Assembly: GCA_030378125.1 (NCBI GenBank)
Contig: JAUCGN010000025.1
Span: 1 to 14,328 of the forward strand
Direction: 5' to 3'
DNA from: Thiotrichales bacterium HSG1
GTDB taxonomy: Bacteria > Pseudomonadota > Gammaproteobacteria > Beggiatoales > Beggiatoaceae
Length of the DNA: 14,328 nucleotides
In this document: in pieces, positions 1 to 7,037 of the stretch
Position numbering within the stretch: position 1 is the stretch's first letter
How the letters are laid out: each line of letters begins with the position of its first letter
Translations under genes and position numbers: made by a program
The notes under the pieces: model-generated
What the model saw: the letters and a program-made list of their open reading frames with translations, nothing else
Told to the model about the DNA's origin: nothing
Databases searched by the model: none

Positions 1-1
1 T

Positions 2-1774
2 GTTATTGGTAGAATTAGAGCTTTACAAACTTCAGAGGATGATACTTGTGATTTAGCTTCTGTTGATGCGGTTGAATATGCAGTGACTAATTTGAAGGAA
101 GAAGGTCATTTATTCTTAGCAGTGGCCAGCACTCCTACCAAAGATATGGATAATGCAATTCAACAGTTACGTGATAAAAGAATCAAAGCTCACGTTTTAC
201 TGGCAGAAAATTGTGATGGTAGTGCTGATACAAAATTGGCTTATAAAAATCTAGCTGGTGAAACTGGTGGTATTTTCTATATGTCTACAGATGATAAAGA
301 AGGTGATTTGGCTGTGTTAGAAGAATTGCTTGATTTAATTATGAGTATGGGAAAATACACTGTGCTTGGTACTTTGATAAATGAAGCTGGTGAACCTATT
401 GTTGGTGCATCCGTTGAAATTAATACCAAAACAGCAATCACTGATGCAGCCGGTAATTTTGAAATTCCGGATTTTATGGAAGGTCGATATACTTTAACTA
501 TTAATAAGGAAGGTTATCTCTTTATCCCTCAAATAGAAGAAGTTGGTAATGAAATTTATCTTCATGAAATAGAAGTTAAACCTTTATCTTCATTAAAGTT
601 ATCCGCTATTCCTCATAATAATAAGGCTCTTCGTCAAAATGAAGATTTAACTTATACCTTTAAGATTATGAATGGTGGTGATAAAACAGCTACTGGAGTT
701 ACATTAACCAATATATTGCCAGAAGCTACAACTGCTATAGTATTTGAAGCCTTGTATGATGGTTCATGCGACTTGGAAAGCTTAATTTGCCAGTTGCCAG
801 ATTTAAATCCTGGTGCTAGTACTGAGGTTAAATTAACTATCCAAAATAACCAGTTAAATAGACTTAAAAATATCGCAACTTTAACTTCTAATGAGTATCC
901 AGAAGATATCCAAACTAGCTATAAAACTGTGAAACCTCATCTATCAGTTGACTTAATTAGTAAACCAAATCCAGTAGTTATGGAAAGTTTGTTACATTAT
1001 CAAGCAATTGTAGAGTTGAGTCCATTTGCACCTCACACAACTGCCACCAATGTAAAGCTCTTTTTAAAATTGCCAGAAGGTGCAGCTATAGATAGCATTA
1101 ATACTGACTATGGTGTTTGTGACATTAGTGACTATCCAAGTGTTTCCTGTCAACTCGATGATTTGAGTATTGCAACACCTGATAGCATCAGTAATATGGT
1201 AGTAAATATAGACGTACAATTAACTAATGGAACTTTATTGCTTCTAACTAGTGAAGCTAGAGTTGAAGCTGCTAATTATCCAGCTCATAATATCAGAGAA
1301 CGCACTAAAGTTGTTGTGCCACCGGAAGCAATGGCTGACATTACTTTTGTCATGGATACTACGTATAGTATGAATCAGGAAGTAAATAGTGTGATTAAAA
1401 ATTTACAAACTGTGATTGAAAAGTATATGAGTTCTAACCAACGACCTTTGATTAATATAATTGAATTTAAAGACAATGTTAAGCTACGTGCTTTTACCAC
1501 GAATTTGCAACAGGTTTTGGATACAATTCAGAACTTTAAAGTTGCGGAAGGTGGTTTATGTCAAGAGGCATCAGCCGAAGCATTAGAAATGGCAATTAAT
1601 CACACCAAATCAAAGGGTAAAATTTTCCTAATCACGGATGCAAGTCCTTATGACGATGCTGATTTGAGTGTCTCTAAAAAGCGTATTCGTGCCAAGGGAA
1701 TTACATTTATTCCATTCATTTCTGGTGATTGTATTACTTCATCGGCTAAAACTTCTTGGGATGGTCTGAAGTAA
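2..1774 (+). CDS. VWA / DUF11-like surface protein, 5'-partial, C-terminal VWA truncated
   Basis: The frame is open from base 2, so the gene begins before the window; 590 residues are visible. Order: the second half of a VWA-like domain (about 1-117, including LAGETGGIFY near its end); a carboxypeptidase-regulatory-like beta-sandwich (about 120-180, motif GEPIVGASVEINTK...ITDAAGNFEIPDF); two DUF11-like repeats (about 195-310 and 311-440) of the type found in surface proteins; then a second VWA domain (about 444-590) with a MIDAS-type DxTxS (DTTYS). VWA domains bind metal and protein ligands, and this architecture suggests an exported adhesive or structural protein. The signal peptide would lie upstream. 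The second VWA aligns by eye with the first but stops at SWDGLK, where the first continues through GETGG for about 30 more residues, so the last strand and helix are missing. The stop codon is 7 bp before a palindromic repeat. A protease gene follows 89 bp downstream. Domain names are from recognition of sequence pattern, not a search. Confidence 0.82.
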   Translation, partial: VIGRIRALQTSEDDTCDLASVDAVEYAVTNLKEEGHLFLAVASTPTKDMDNAIQQLRDKRIKAHVLLAENCDGSADTKLAYKNLAGETGGIFYMSTDDKEGDLAVLEELLDLIMSMGKYTVLGTLINEAGEPIVGASVEINTKTAITDAAGNFEIPDFMEGRYTLTINKEGYLFIPQIEEVGNEIYLHEIEVKPLSSLKLSAIPHNNKALRQNEDLTYTFKIMNGGDKTATGVTLTNILPEATTAIVFEALYDGSCDLESLICQLPDLNPGASTEVKLTIQNNQLNRLKNIATLTSNEYPEDIQTSYKTVKPHLSVDLISKPNPVVMESLLHYQAIVELSPFAPHTTATNVKLFLKLPEGAAIDSINTDYGVCDISDYPSVSCQLDDLSIATPDSISNMVVNIDVQLTNGTLLLLTSEARVEAANYPAHNIRERTKVVVPPEAMADITFVMDTTYSMNQEVNSVIKNLQTVIEKYMSSNQRPLINIIEFKDNVKLRAFTTNLQQVLDTIQNFKVAEGGLCQEASAEALEMAINHTKSKGKIFLITDASPYDDADLSVSKKRIRAKGITFIPFISGDCITSSAKTSWDGLK

Positions 1775-1781
1775 AAATTGT

Positions 1782-1828
1782 TAGGAGTCCAAACTTTGAT
1801 AAATCCCAAAATAAATTTTGGACTCCTA
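1782..1828. repeat. 47-bp palindromic element (MITE-like), right half shared with 2987-3011
   Basis: Perfect 12-bp inverted ends: TAGGAGTCCAAA at 1782-1793 and TTTGGACTCCTA at 1817-1828, with 23 bases between. Inside the right half, 1806-1821 is itself a perfect small hairpin (CCAAAAT-AA-ATTTTGG). Bases 1806-1830 recur exactly at 2987-3011. The element begins 7 bp after the stop of the VWA gene. It could be a miniature inverted-repeat element or the remains of an insertion sequence. It could also act as a transcript 3'-end stem-loop, although there is no T-run directly after it. Confidence 0.65.
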
Positions 1829-1863
1829 TATTATTAACAATATCATATAGATAATTTCTAAAA

Positions 1864-2985
1864 ATGAATAAAATATTTCTTATTACTAGCCTGTTAGTAT
1901 GCCAGTCAACATTCGCAACTTCCACCAGAATTATTTGTGAAGAAGGTAAGTCATGTTTGGTAAATTTCCAAACTCCTTGGATGGTAGGAATTTCTTATAA
2001 AGATAAAGGTGATGCCGTTGAATGTGGTGGTAGTTTAATTCATCCATACTGGGTTTTAACTGCTGCTCATTGTTTTAAATATGAAACAGCCGATAATGTA
2101 CAGGTTGTATTGGGTAGGCAAAATCTGATTGAAACTAAAATTGGTGAAGTTATTGAAGTAGAGCAAATTATTATGCATCCTAAGTATGAAGTTGGTAATA
2201 GTCCACCAGCAGATATTGCTTTATTACGTTTAAACAAACCTGCAACACAAGAAATTATACCAATAGCAGATGCTAGTCTGGTTGAAGTTGGTAAATTTGC
2301 AACTGTGATGGGTTGGGGAAGGGTAAATAATTTTTCTAGTAATTCCGATACATTACAGTATACTTCAATGCCGATTGTCTCTAATCAAATATGTAATGAA
2401 GCCCATTTTGACGAAAAAATTGATATTGATGGTATTGCAGTTACAGACTCAATGTTATGTGCCGGTTTTAAAGATGGAAGAACTGATGCTTGTGGTGGAG
2501 ATAGTGGCGGTCCTTTACTGATTAAACATAATGGAAAATTGCAACAGATTGGAATTGTTAGGTGGGGAGAAGATTGTGCTTTACCTAATTATTATGGAGT
2601 ATATACCAGAATATCGTCTTTTTTAGATTTCGTTAATGAACATGTAAACAAGCCATGTACCACTTTAGTTGAACCAGAATTACTGGTAGATGCAAATGAA
2701 TCAAGTGTGAATATTAGTTGGGATAGTGAATGTATGCCTAAAGGTTATGAGTTTTATTCTGCTCCATATTCCAATCCTATCAATGAGATAACTATAAATA
2801 ATATTACTAGCTATGATTTAGGTCAGCGTACTAGAATTAATCTAAATTTAGATGTTTTACAGATGTTTATCCCTTACCAAAAATTGTATATTGCAGTACG
2901 AGCTTATGACTGTGATAACGCTCAAAATTGTAACCAATATAGCGACTATTCTAATTTAGAAGAAATTACTTTATACCAAGAATGA
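1864..2985 (+). CDS. Secreted trypsin-like serine protease (S1 family) with C-terminal extension
   Basis: Cleaves peptide bonds outside the cytoplasm. A signal peptide (1-19, hydrophobic, ending in TFA) precedes the chymotrypsin fold. The catalytic triad is visible: His69 in TAAHC, Asp117 in DIALL, Ser214 in GGDSGGP. Asp208, six residues before the serine, equals D189 of trypsin and predicts Lys/Arg specificity. Cys54/70, 177/199 and 210/238 match the usual disulfides. Oddities: the activation region reads RIICEEG instead of the usual R-I-[IV]-G-G; the Ser at position 214 (chymotrypsin numbering) is Arg233 in IVRWGEDC; position 225 is Tyr244 rather than Pro. Residues 265-373 form an extra, probably fibronectin-III-like, domain, assigned weakly. 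No clear Shine-Dalgarno precedes the ATG, which is kept because it starts a convincing signal peptide. The gene lies 89 bp after the VWA gene and 48 bp before the Calx-beta gene, and its stop is one base from the second copy of the 25-bp repeat. Confidence 0.9.
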   Translation: MNKIFLITSLLVCQSTFATSTRIICEEGKSCLVNFQTPWMVGISYKDKGDAVECGGSLIHPYWVLTAAHCFKYETADNVQVVLGRQNLIETKIGEVIEVEQIIMHPKYEVGNSPPADIALLRLNKPATQEIIPIADASLVEVGKFATVMGWGRVNNFSSNSDTLQYTSMPIVSNQICNEAHFDEKIDIDGIAVTDSMLCAGFKDGRTDACGGDSGGPLLIKHNGKLQQIGIVRWGEDCALPNYYGVYTRISSFLDFVNEHVNKPCTTLVEPELLVDANESSVNISWDSECMPKGYEFYSAPYSNPINEITINNITSYDLGQRTRINLNLDVLQMFIPYQKLYIAVRAYDCDNAQNCNQYSDYSNLEEITLYQE

Positions 2986-2986
2986 T

Positions 2987-3011
2987 CCAAAATAAATTTT
3001 GGACTCCTATA
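2987..3011. repeat. Second copy of the 25-bp repeat (right half of the 1782-1828 element)
   Basis: Identical over 25 bases to 1806-1830. It includes the perfect small hairpin CCAAAAT-AA-ATTTTGG (2987-3002) and ends GGACTCCTATA. The left arm TAGGAGTCCAAA is absent here. It starts one base after the protease stop codon and lies 10 bases before the Shine-Dalgarno of the next gene. The two copies therefore occupy equivalent places, directly 3' of two successive exported-protein genes. Confidence 0.75.
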
Positions 3012-3033
3012 GACCACAAAGGAAGGATTAAAA

Positions 3034-5301
3034 ATGTTTAAGTTAATATATTACATACCAATTATTCTATTATTGTCTATGTCTAGTTTTGCTGAAGAGC
3101 AATCTTCATTTGGATTTTGTGAACTATCTGATTCAACTTGTCCTTATTTTAGTGATGAGGAAAAAAACAGCCCATACTTTGCTGATATTTTTGATAAAAT
3201 AATGGGTCAAACAATGACAGCAGCTTTATTTGAAGAACCAACCGTAATAACAGCAATTCCATTTAAACTATATCCAGGTAGTACAACAGATGTACAGATT
3301 ATTTCCTTAAATACCAACTTAAATACTTCAAGTAGCGTTAGTATTGACGGAGTTGATACAAATGTTAAAGAAGTATTATCAGATACCGAATTAGTAGTTA
3401 ATGTTAATATTCCAGAAGAAGCTGAAACTGATATATTTTCTAATGTTGAAATTGATACTACCTTACTAGATGGACAATCAGAAATTGCTAATGGGGATGC
3501 TTTTCTAGTTATTGAAAATACTGGTGAACCTGAAATTATAGGTATTACTCCAACCACTGTTTCTAAAGGTTCAAATAATGTTGAACTATCAATATATGGT
3601 ATAAATACTAATTTTACGGATACTTCAACTTTTGAGTTTTATGATGCTGAAGTTACTGTAATTAATACAAAAATCCATACTCCTAATTTTATGACTGCAT
3701 TTATCAATATCAGTAAAAATGCTAGTCATGGACCTCATGATATTACAATAACTACTGAAACTGAAATCGCTCATAACTCTGCTGCTGGCCTGTTCCGAAT
3801 AACTGATAATCCTCCAATTTTACCGGGAATCATCCAACTTACTAAAACTAATCATGAAATAAGTGAAGGTATAGGTACTTATTCTTTTATTGCAGAGCGT
3901 ATAAATGGTAATGATGGTGAAGTTAGTGTTAGTTATATTATTGATTCAACTGAAGGTGATATTTATGAAACTGGAATTTTAACTTGGCTAGATGGTGAAA
4001 GTAGTACTAAAGAATTTGATATAGAAATTGCTGACAATTCTGAATACGAAAGTGATAAAACTTTGTCTGTCAAACTGGATAAAATTACTAATGGGGCAAC
4101 TTTGGGAGTTGATACAGCAATAGCCACAATTATTAATGATGATCCTCAGATTCAAACCACTCCTCCAACTCAAAAAATTGTTAATACCAATAATACCAAA
4201 GTTCCTACTATAGATGATGTAACAGAAATAGGTACTATCCAATTTTCCGTAAAAAATCAAAATTCGATTGAAGAAAACAAAGAACAAATTGTTTTAATTG
4301 TAGAACGTTTGGATGGTTCAGATGGTCAAGTAATTGTTAAATATAATTTAATCGAAGATTCTGCTGAATTTGAGAAAGACTTCATAGCAGTTGGCGGTAC
4401 TTTAACTTGGGAAGATGGCGATGATAAAGATAAGGAAATAACAATTTCTATCTTAGACGATGAAACTGTGGAAGAGAATGAAACTTTTACTATCAAATTA
4501 ACTAATGTAGCTGGTAATGCAAGTTTAGGTCTGTCTGAAACTAAGATAGCTATTTTGAATGACGATGTAGATGATATAGTTGTAGAACCTCCAGTTGATA
4601 TTTCTAAACCAACTGCTCCGATAGAAGGTGATGCTGTTAATCCTCCTGCAACAGAAAAAACCCCTCCAATTGAAGAGGAGAAATCTCCAACTAATGATGA
4701 TGGTTTATCTTCAAAAGATGTTATTCCAAAAATTACTGAAGAAAACGCAGAAATTTCAGCAAAATCAATACCTATTATTTCATACGCACCAGCATGTCCT
4801 GATGACAGTAGTGAAATTAATATTACCTGTATTTTCAATCGTAATAAGATGATAAGTGATATACTCATCACCGAAAATGCCAGTGTATCAAGTGGTATTC
4901 TAACTGGAACTATGGAAAATCATGGTTGGGTTTCCAATCTCACCATTCAAAAAGATGGAATCCTAATTGGTGGTTTTGTTACTGGTTATATTGAAAATGA
5001 AGGCATAATGGCTAACTTTGATTTTCGTGGAGCTTCTATTATTGGTGGAACTTTGGGCGGAATTATTACTAATAATAGTCTTATAATCGGTGTTTTTGAA
5101 GATGTTTATTTAGAAGCCAACACTCATATTACTGGTGGTAAATTAACTGGTTATATTATTGGTGATCCAAACCAAAAAGCTCTTTTAGAACATCTTGTAA
5201 TAACTGGTAATGGAATTTTGAAAAATGTGATAATTGGTGAAGAGGTGGATATTGCTGATACAATTATGATTGATGAATCTGTTGAATTTATTCAAAGATA
5301 A
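3034..5301 (+). CDS. Secreted Calx-beta protein with beta-helix-like C-terminal repeats
   Basis: 755 residues. A signal peptide (1-20, ending in SSFA) is followed by two IPT/TIG-like beta-sandwich regions (about 65-157 and 165-262). Two Calx-beta domains come next (about 264-371 and 400-513), each showing the ISEG/IEEN...GTLTW.DG(D/E)...E....E.L.N..G.A.LG....I.NDD pattern. A Pro/Glu/Thr-rich linker spans about 514-590. The tail (about 608-755) consists of about four imperfect repeats carrying [IV].GG.LxGxI, as in SSGILTGTM, IGGFVTGYI, IGGTLGGII and TGGKLTGYI, then a bactofilin-like hexad stretch (LKNVIIGEEVDI). Calx-beta domains bind Ca2+ and are common in large surface adhesins; the tail suggests a stacked beta-helix. 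There is no membrane anchor or recognised sorting signal, so the protein may be periplasmic, secreted or surface-attached. The start is supported by GGAAGG at 3021-3026, 7 bases before the ATG. Role is inferred: surface structure or adhesion. Confidence 0.85.
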   Translation: MFKLIYYIPIILLLSMSSFAEEQSSFGFCELSDSTCPYFSDEEKNSPYFADIFDKIMGQTMTAALFEEPTVITAIPFKLYPGSTTDVQIISLNTNLNTSSSVSIDGVDTNVKEVLSDTELVVNVNIPEEAETDIFSNVEIDTTLLDGQSEIANGDAFLVIENTGEPEIIGITPTTVSKGSNNVELSIYGINTNFTDTSTFEFYDAEVTVINTKIHTPNFMTAFINISKNASHGPHDITITTETEIAHNSAAGLFRITDNPPILPGIIQLTKTNHEISEGIGTYSFIAERINGNDGEVSVSYIIDSTEGDIYETGILTWLDGESSTKEFDIEIADNSEYESDKTLSVKLDKITNGATLGVDTAIATIINDDPQIQTTPPTQKIVNTNNTKVPTIDDVTEIGTIQFSVKNQNSIEENKEQIVLIVERLDGSDGQVIVKYNLIEDSAEFEKDFIAVGGTLTWEDGDDKDKEITISILDDETVEENETFTIKLTNVAGNASLGLSETKIAILNDDVDDIVVEPPVDISKPTAPIEGDAVNPPATEKTPPIEEEKSPTNDDGLSSKDVIPKITEENAEISAKSIPIISYAPACPDDSSEINITCIFNRNKMISDILITENASVSSGILTGTMENHGWVSNLTIQKDGILIGGFVTGYIENEGIMANFDFRGASIIGGTLGGIITNNSLIIGVFEDVYLEANTHITGGKLTGYIIGDPNQKALLEHLVITGNGILKNVIIGEEVDIADTIMIDESVEFIQR

Positions 5302-5520
5302 TGGAAAAAATATTCAGTGATCTAAAAACCTTCCATGTCTTCAAAACACTGGAAGGTTGTGAACAAAAATTTGTTAGTCCTGCACATAATATTGTTCACT
5401 AACTACGTCACTGCCATGTTGTAGGGATAATCCCTTGTGGTTATCCTAATATTCTCATGACCGAAAAAATTATCTTTATCTGTTTTTTGGGTATCATCTT
5501 TGTTTAGCAATACCAAAAAA
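5302..5520. other. Convergent intergenic region with several inverted repeats, no gene
   Basis: This separates the plus-strand trio from the minus-strand lnt unit. Besides the hairpin at 5327-5358, it holds GTGAACAA/TTGTTCAC (5359-5366 / 5392-5399), GTTAGT/ACTAAC (5373-5378 / 5398-5403, competing with the former), and a near-palindrome at 5422-5448 (TAGGGATAA...TTATCCTA, one bulged base) containing AGGGAT-A-ATCCCT. The last resembles the interspersed 'GTAGGG...CCCTTGTGGT...CCC' type repeats I recall from cyanobacterial and sulfur-bacterial genomes; that recollection is unverified. No ORF with coding character was seen. Confidence 0.55.
5327..5358 (-). terminator. Hairpin, probable terminator of the lnt transcript
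   Basis: Perfect 9-bp stem AACCTTCCA (5327-5335) / TGGAAGGTT (5350-5358) with a 14-base loop that can add TGT/ACA pairs. On the minus strand the stem runs into TTTTTAGA, the pattern of an intrinsic terminator. On the plus strand no T-run follows, so it suits transcripts arriving from lnt better. It lies about 160 bases beyond the lnt stop codon. Confidence 0.55.
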
Positions 5521-6990
5521 CTATTGGAAAAAACGTGATAACGTCAACATTAACAAAGATATAATAACAATTAAATTATCTCCGAATTGAACGTAAGGAG
5601 TCATTCCTTGATAAGCTTGAACTTCTGTCCGCAAAGAAGTAATTTTAAACTGTGGAGATTGAGCAATTATCTTCCCTTTATTATCTATCACTGCGGATAT
5701 ACCCGTGTTGGTAGCACGCAATAAATAACGACCAGTTTCTAAAGCTCGCATACGGGCAATTTCTAAATGCTGATGAGGAGCAATTGAATCCCCAAACCAA
5801 GCGTCATTACTAACATTTACCAATAATTCTGCCATAGGTAAACTATTACGAGTCAAATCCCCAAAAGCATCCTCATAACAAATTGATATTCCAATAAAAT
5901 GACCAGCACTAGTCAAAGGAATCTGTTTGGCTGCTCCAGTTGAAAATTCTGACATAGGAATATTTAGTAGTTTAAAAAAATTGCCAAAAATGACTTGGAA
6001 AGGAATATATTCACCAAAAGGAACCAAATGATTTTTATAGTAAAAACTTGGCTTATCAGCAAAATTCATCACTGTATTGTAATAAGTACCATCTGTATTC
6101 ATTACTGGAACACCAATTAAAAAATCAGTTTTATGTTCCAAATGTTCCCGTTGCAATTCCTCTAAAAAATTGGGAGCATAACTGGGTATTTCATGATAAA
6201 ACAATGGGATAGCAGTTTCTGGCCAAACAATAAGATCAACATCACGCTGAGATTGACTTAACTCCAAATAACGCAGCATACTTGGTAATTGAAAGCCAGA
6301 TAACCATTTGAATTCTTGTGGTATATTACCTTGTATTAAGGCTACTTTTATTGGTTTATCTACCGATTTGGTCCATTCAACTTCCGCTAGTAGCCCTATA
6401 GTCCATAAGCTAACCAATGCTATAACAGGTAGTATTGCACGACGTTTTAAATTAATAATATAGACTAGCAGTACTGCTGTAAAAACGACAATCCAACTGA
6501 CTCCGTAAACTCCCAGTAATGGTGCAAAGTTGTTTAATGGTGAATCAATTTGACTATAGCCAATGCTTAACCAAGGAAAACCAGTGAATAACCAACCTCG
6601 TAACCATTCCATCAATGTCCAAGCTGCTGGTAATAATAGTAAATTATATTTTGGAAAGAAACGAATCAACAACCAACCCAAAAATGCTGGGTACATTGCT
6701 ATGACTAGAATAAAAACTAGAGTTAACAAAATAGCTCCTATCATTGGCAAACCACCAAATTGATAAAAACTAATATGTACCCAAGATACTCCAACACCAA
6801 ACATCCCTACACCATATAAAAAACCTCGCCACCAAGCCCGTTGTGGGGTAACATTTTGCCAAAGTAAGAATAATATAACCAATGATAATATTGCGATTGG
6901 AAATATAGAGTAGGGAGCAAAAGCTAATGGTAAGATACTACCACTTAAAAGAGCTAATATATCTCCTAGTTTAAGATTAGAAAGTTTCAA
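5521..6990 (-). CDS. lnt: Apolipoprotein N-acyltransferase
   Basis: Inner-membrane enzyme for the last step of lipoprotein maturation: it transfers an acyl chain from phospholipid to the N-terminal cysteine of diacylglyceryl-lipoproteins. At 489 residues it is near the usual length (E. coli about 512). The N-terminal 200 residues hold several hydrophobic membrane segments (for example 9-45, 57-75, 82-110, 158-180, 185-203). The nitrilase-type domain follows from about 214, with the catalytic Glu258 (VWPETAIP), Lys319 (KNHLVPFGEYIP) and Cys371 (GISICYEDAFGD) and the conserved LVNVSNDAWFGDS. A last membrane segment (about 473-487) closes the protein. The start codon is TTG at 6988-6990: no ATG exists in frame before a stop at 7009-7011, and an AAAGGA sits 9 bases ahead. 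The gene follows the chemoreceptor gene by 47 bp with no terminator visible, so the two are probably co-transcribed. The usual neighbour ybeX/corC is not in the window. Confidence 0.96.
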   Translation of the reverse strand: MKLSNLKLGDILALLSGSILPLAFAPYSIFPIAILSLVILFLLWQNVTPQRAWWRGFLYGVGMFGVGVSWVHISFYQFGGLPMIGAILLTLVFILVIAMYPAFLGWLLIRFFPKYNLLLLPAAWTLMEWLRGWLFTGFPWLSIGYSQIDSPLNNFAPLLGVYGVSWIVVFTAVLLVYIINLKRRAILPVIALVSLWTIGLLAEVEWTKSVDKPIKVALIQGNIPQEFKWLSGFQLPSMLRYLELSQSQRDVDLIVWPETAIPLFYHEIPSYAPNFLEELQREHLEHKTDFLIGVPVMNTDGTYYNTVMNFADKPSFYYKNHLVPFGEYIPFQVIFGNFFKLLNIPMSEFSTGAAKQIPLTSAGHFIGISICYEDAFGDLTRNSLPMAELLVNVSNDAWFGDSIAPHQHLEIARMRALETGRYLLRATNTGISAVIDNKGKIIAQSPQFKITSLRTEVQAYQGMTPYVQFGDNLIVIISLLMLTLSRFFQ

Positions 6991-6999
6991 AAAATAAAT

Positions 7000-7005
7000 C
7001 CTTTG
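7000..7005 (-). promoter_or_regulatory. Shine-Dalgarno of lnt that decides the TTG start
   Basis: On the minus strand CAAAGGA is followed by 9 bases and then TTG (6988-6990). The 11-mer ACCACAAAGGA around it (6999-7009, minus) is identical to the one ahead of the Calx-beta gene (3013-3023, plus), where an ATG follows after 10 bases. This supports a start at TTG rather than at an internal Met. Confidence 0.6.
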
Positions 7006-7037
7006 TGGTTAAGTTATGGAAAACATGTCTAGTATTG

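Noticed and set aside
1818..1847. The repeat supplying a promoter for the protease gene (TTGGAC, 17-base spacer, TATCAT)
   Set aside because: The -35 matches consensus at only three of six positions, and AT-rich sequence gives such hits easily; the second copy has no -10 at the same spacing.
1806..3011. The repeats after successive genes read as integron attC sites
   Set aside because: No GTTRRRY/RYYYAAC core pair is present, the second copy lacks its left arm, the genes are large and carry their own leaders, and no integrase is visible.
3207..4871. Several open frames of 74-181 codons inside the Calx-beta gene, including antisense ones
   Set aside because: Low-complexity, Ser/Ile-rich translations without domains, inside a strongly supported coding region; shadows of the real gene.
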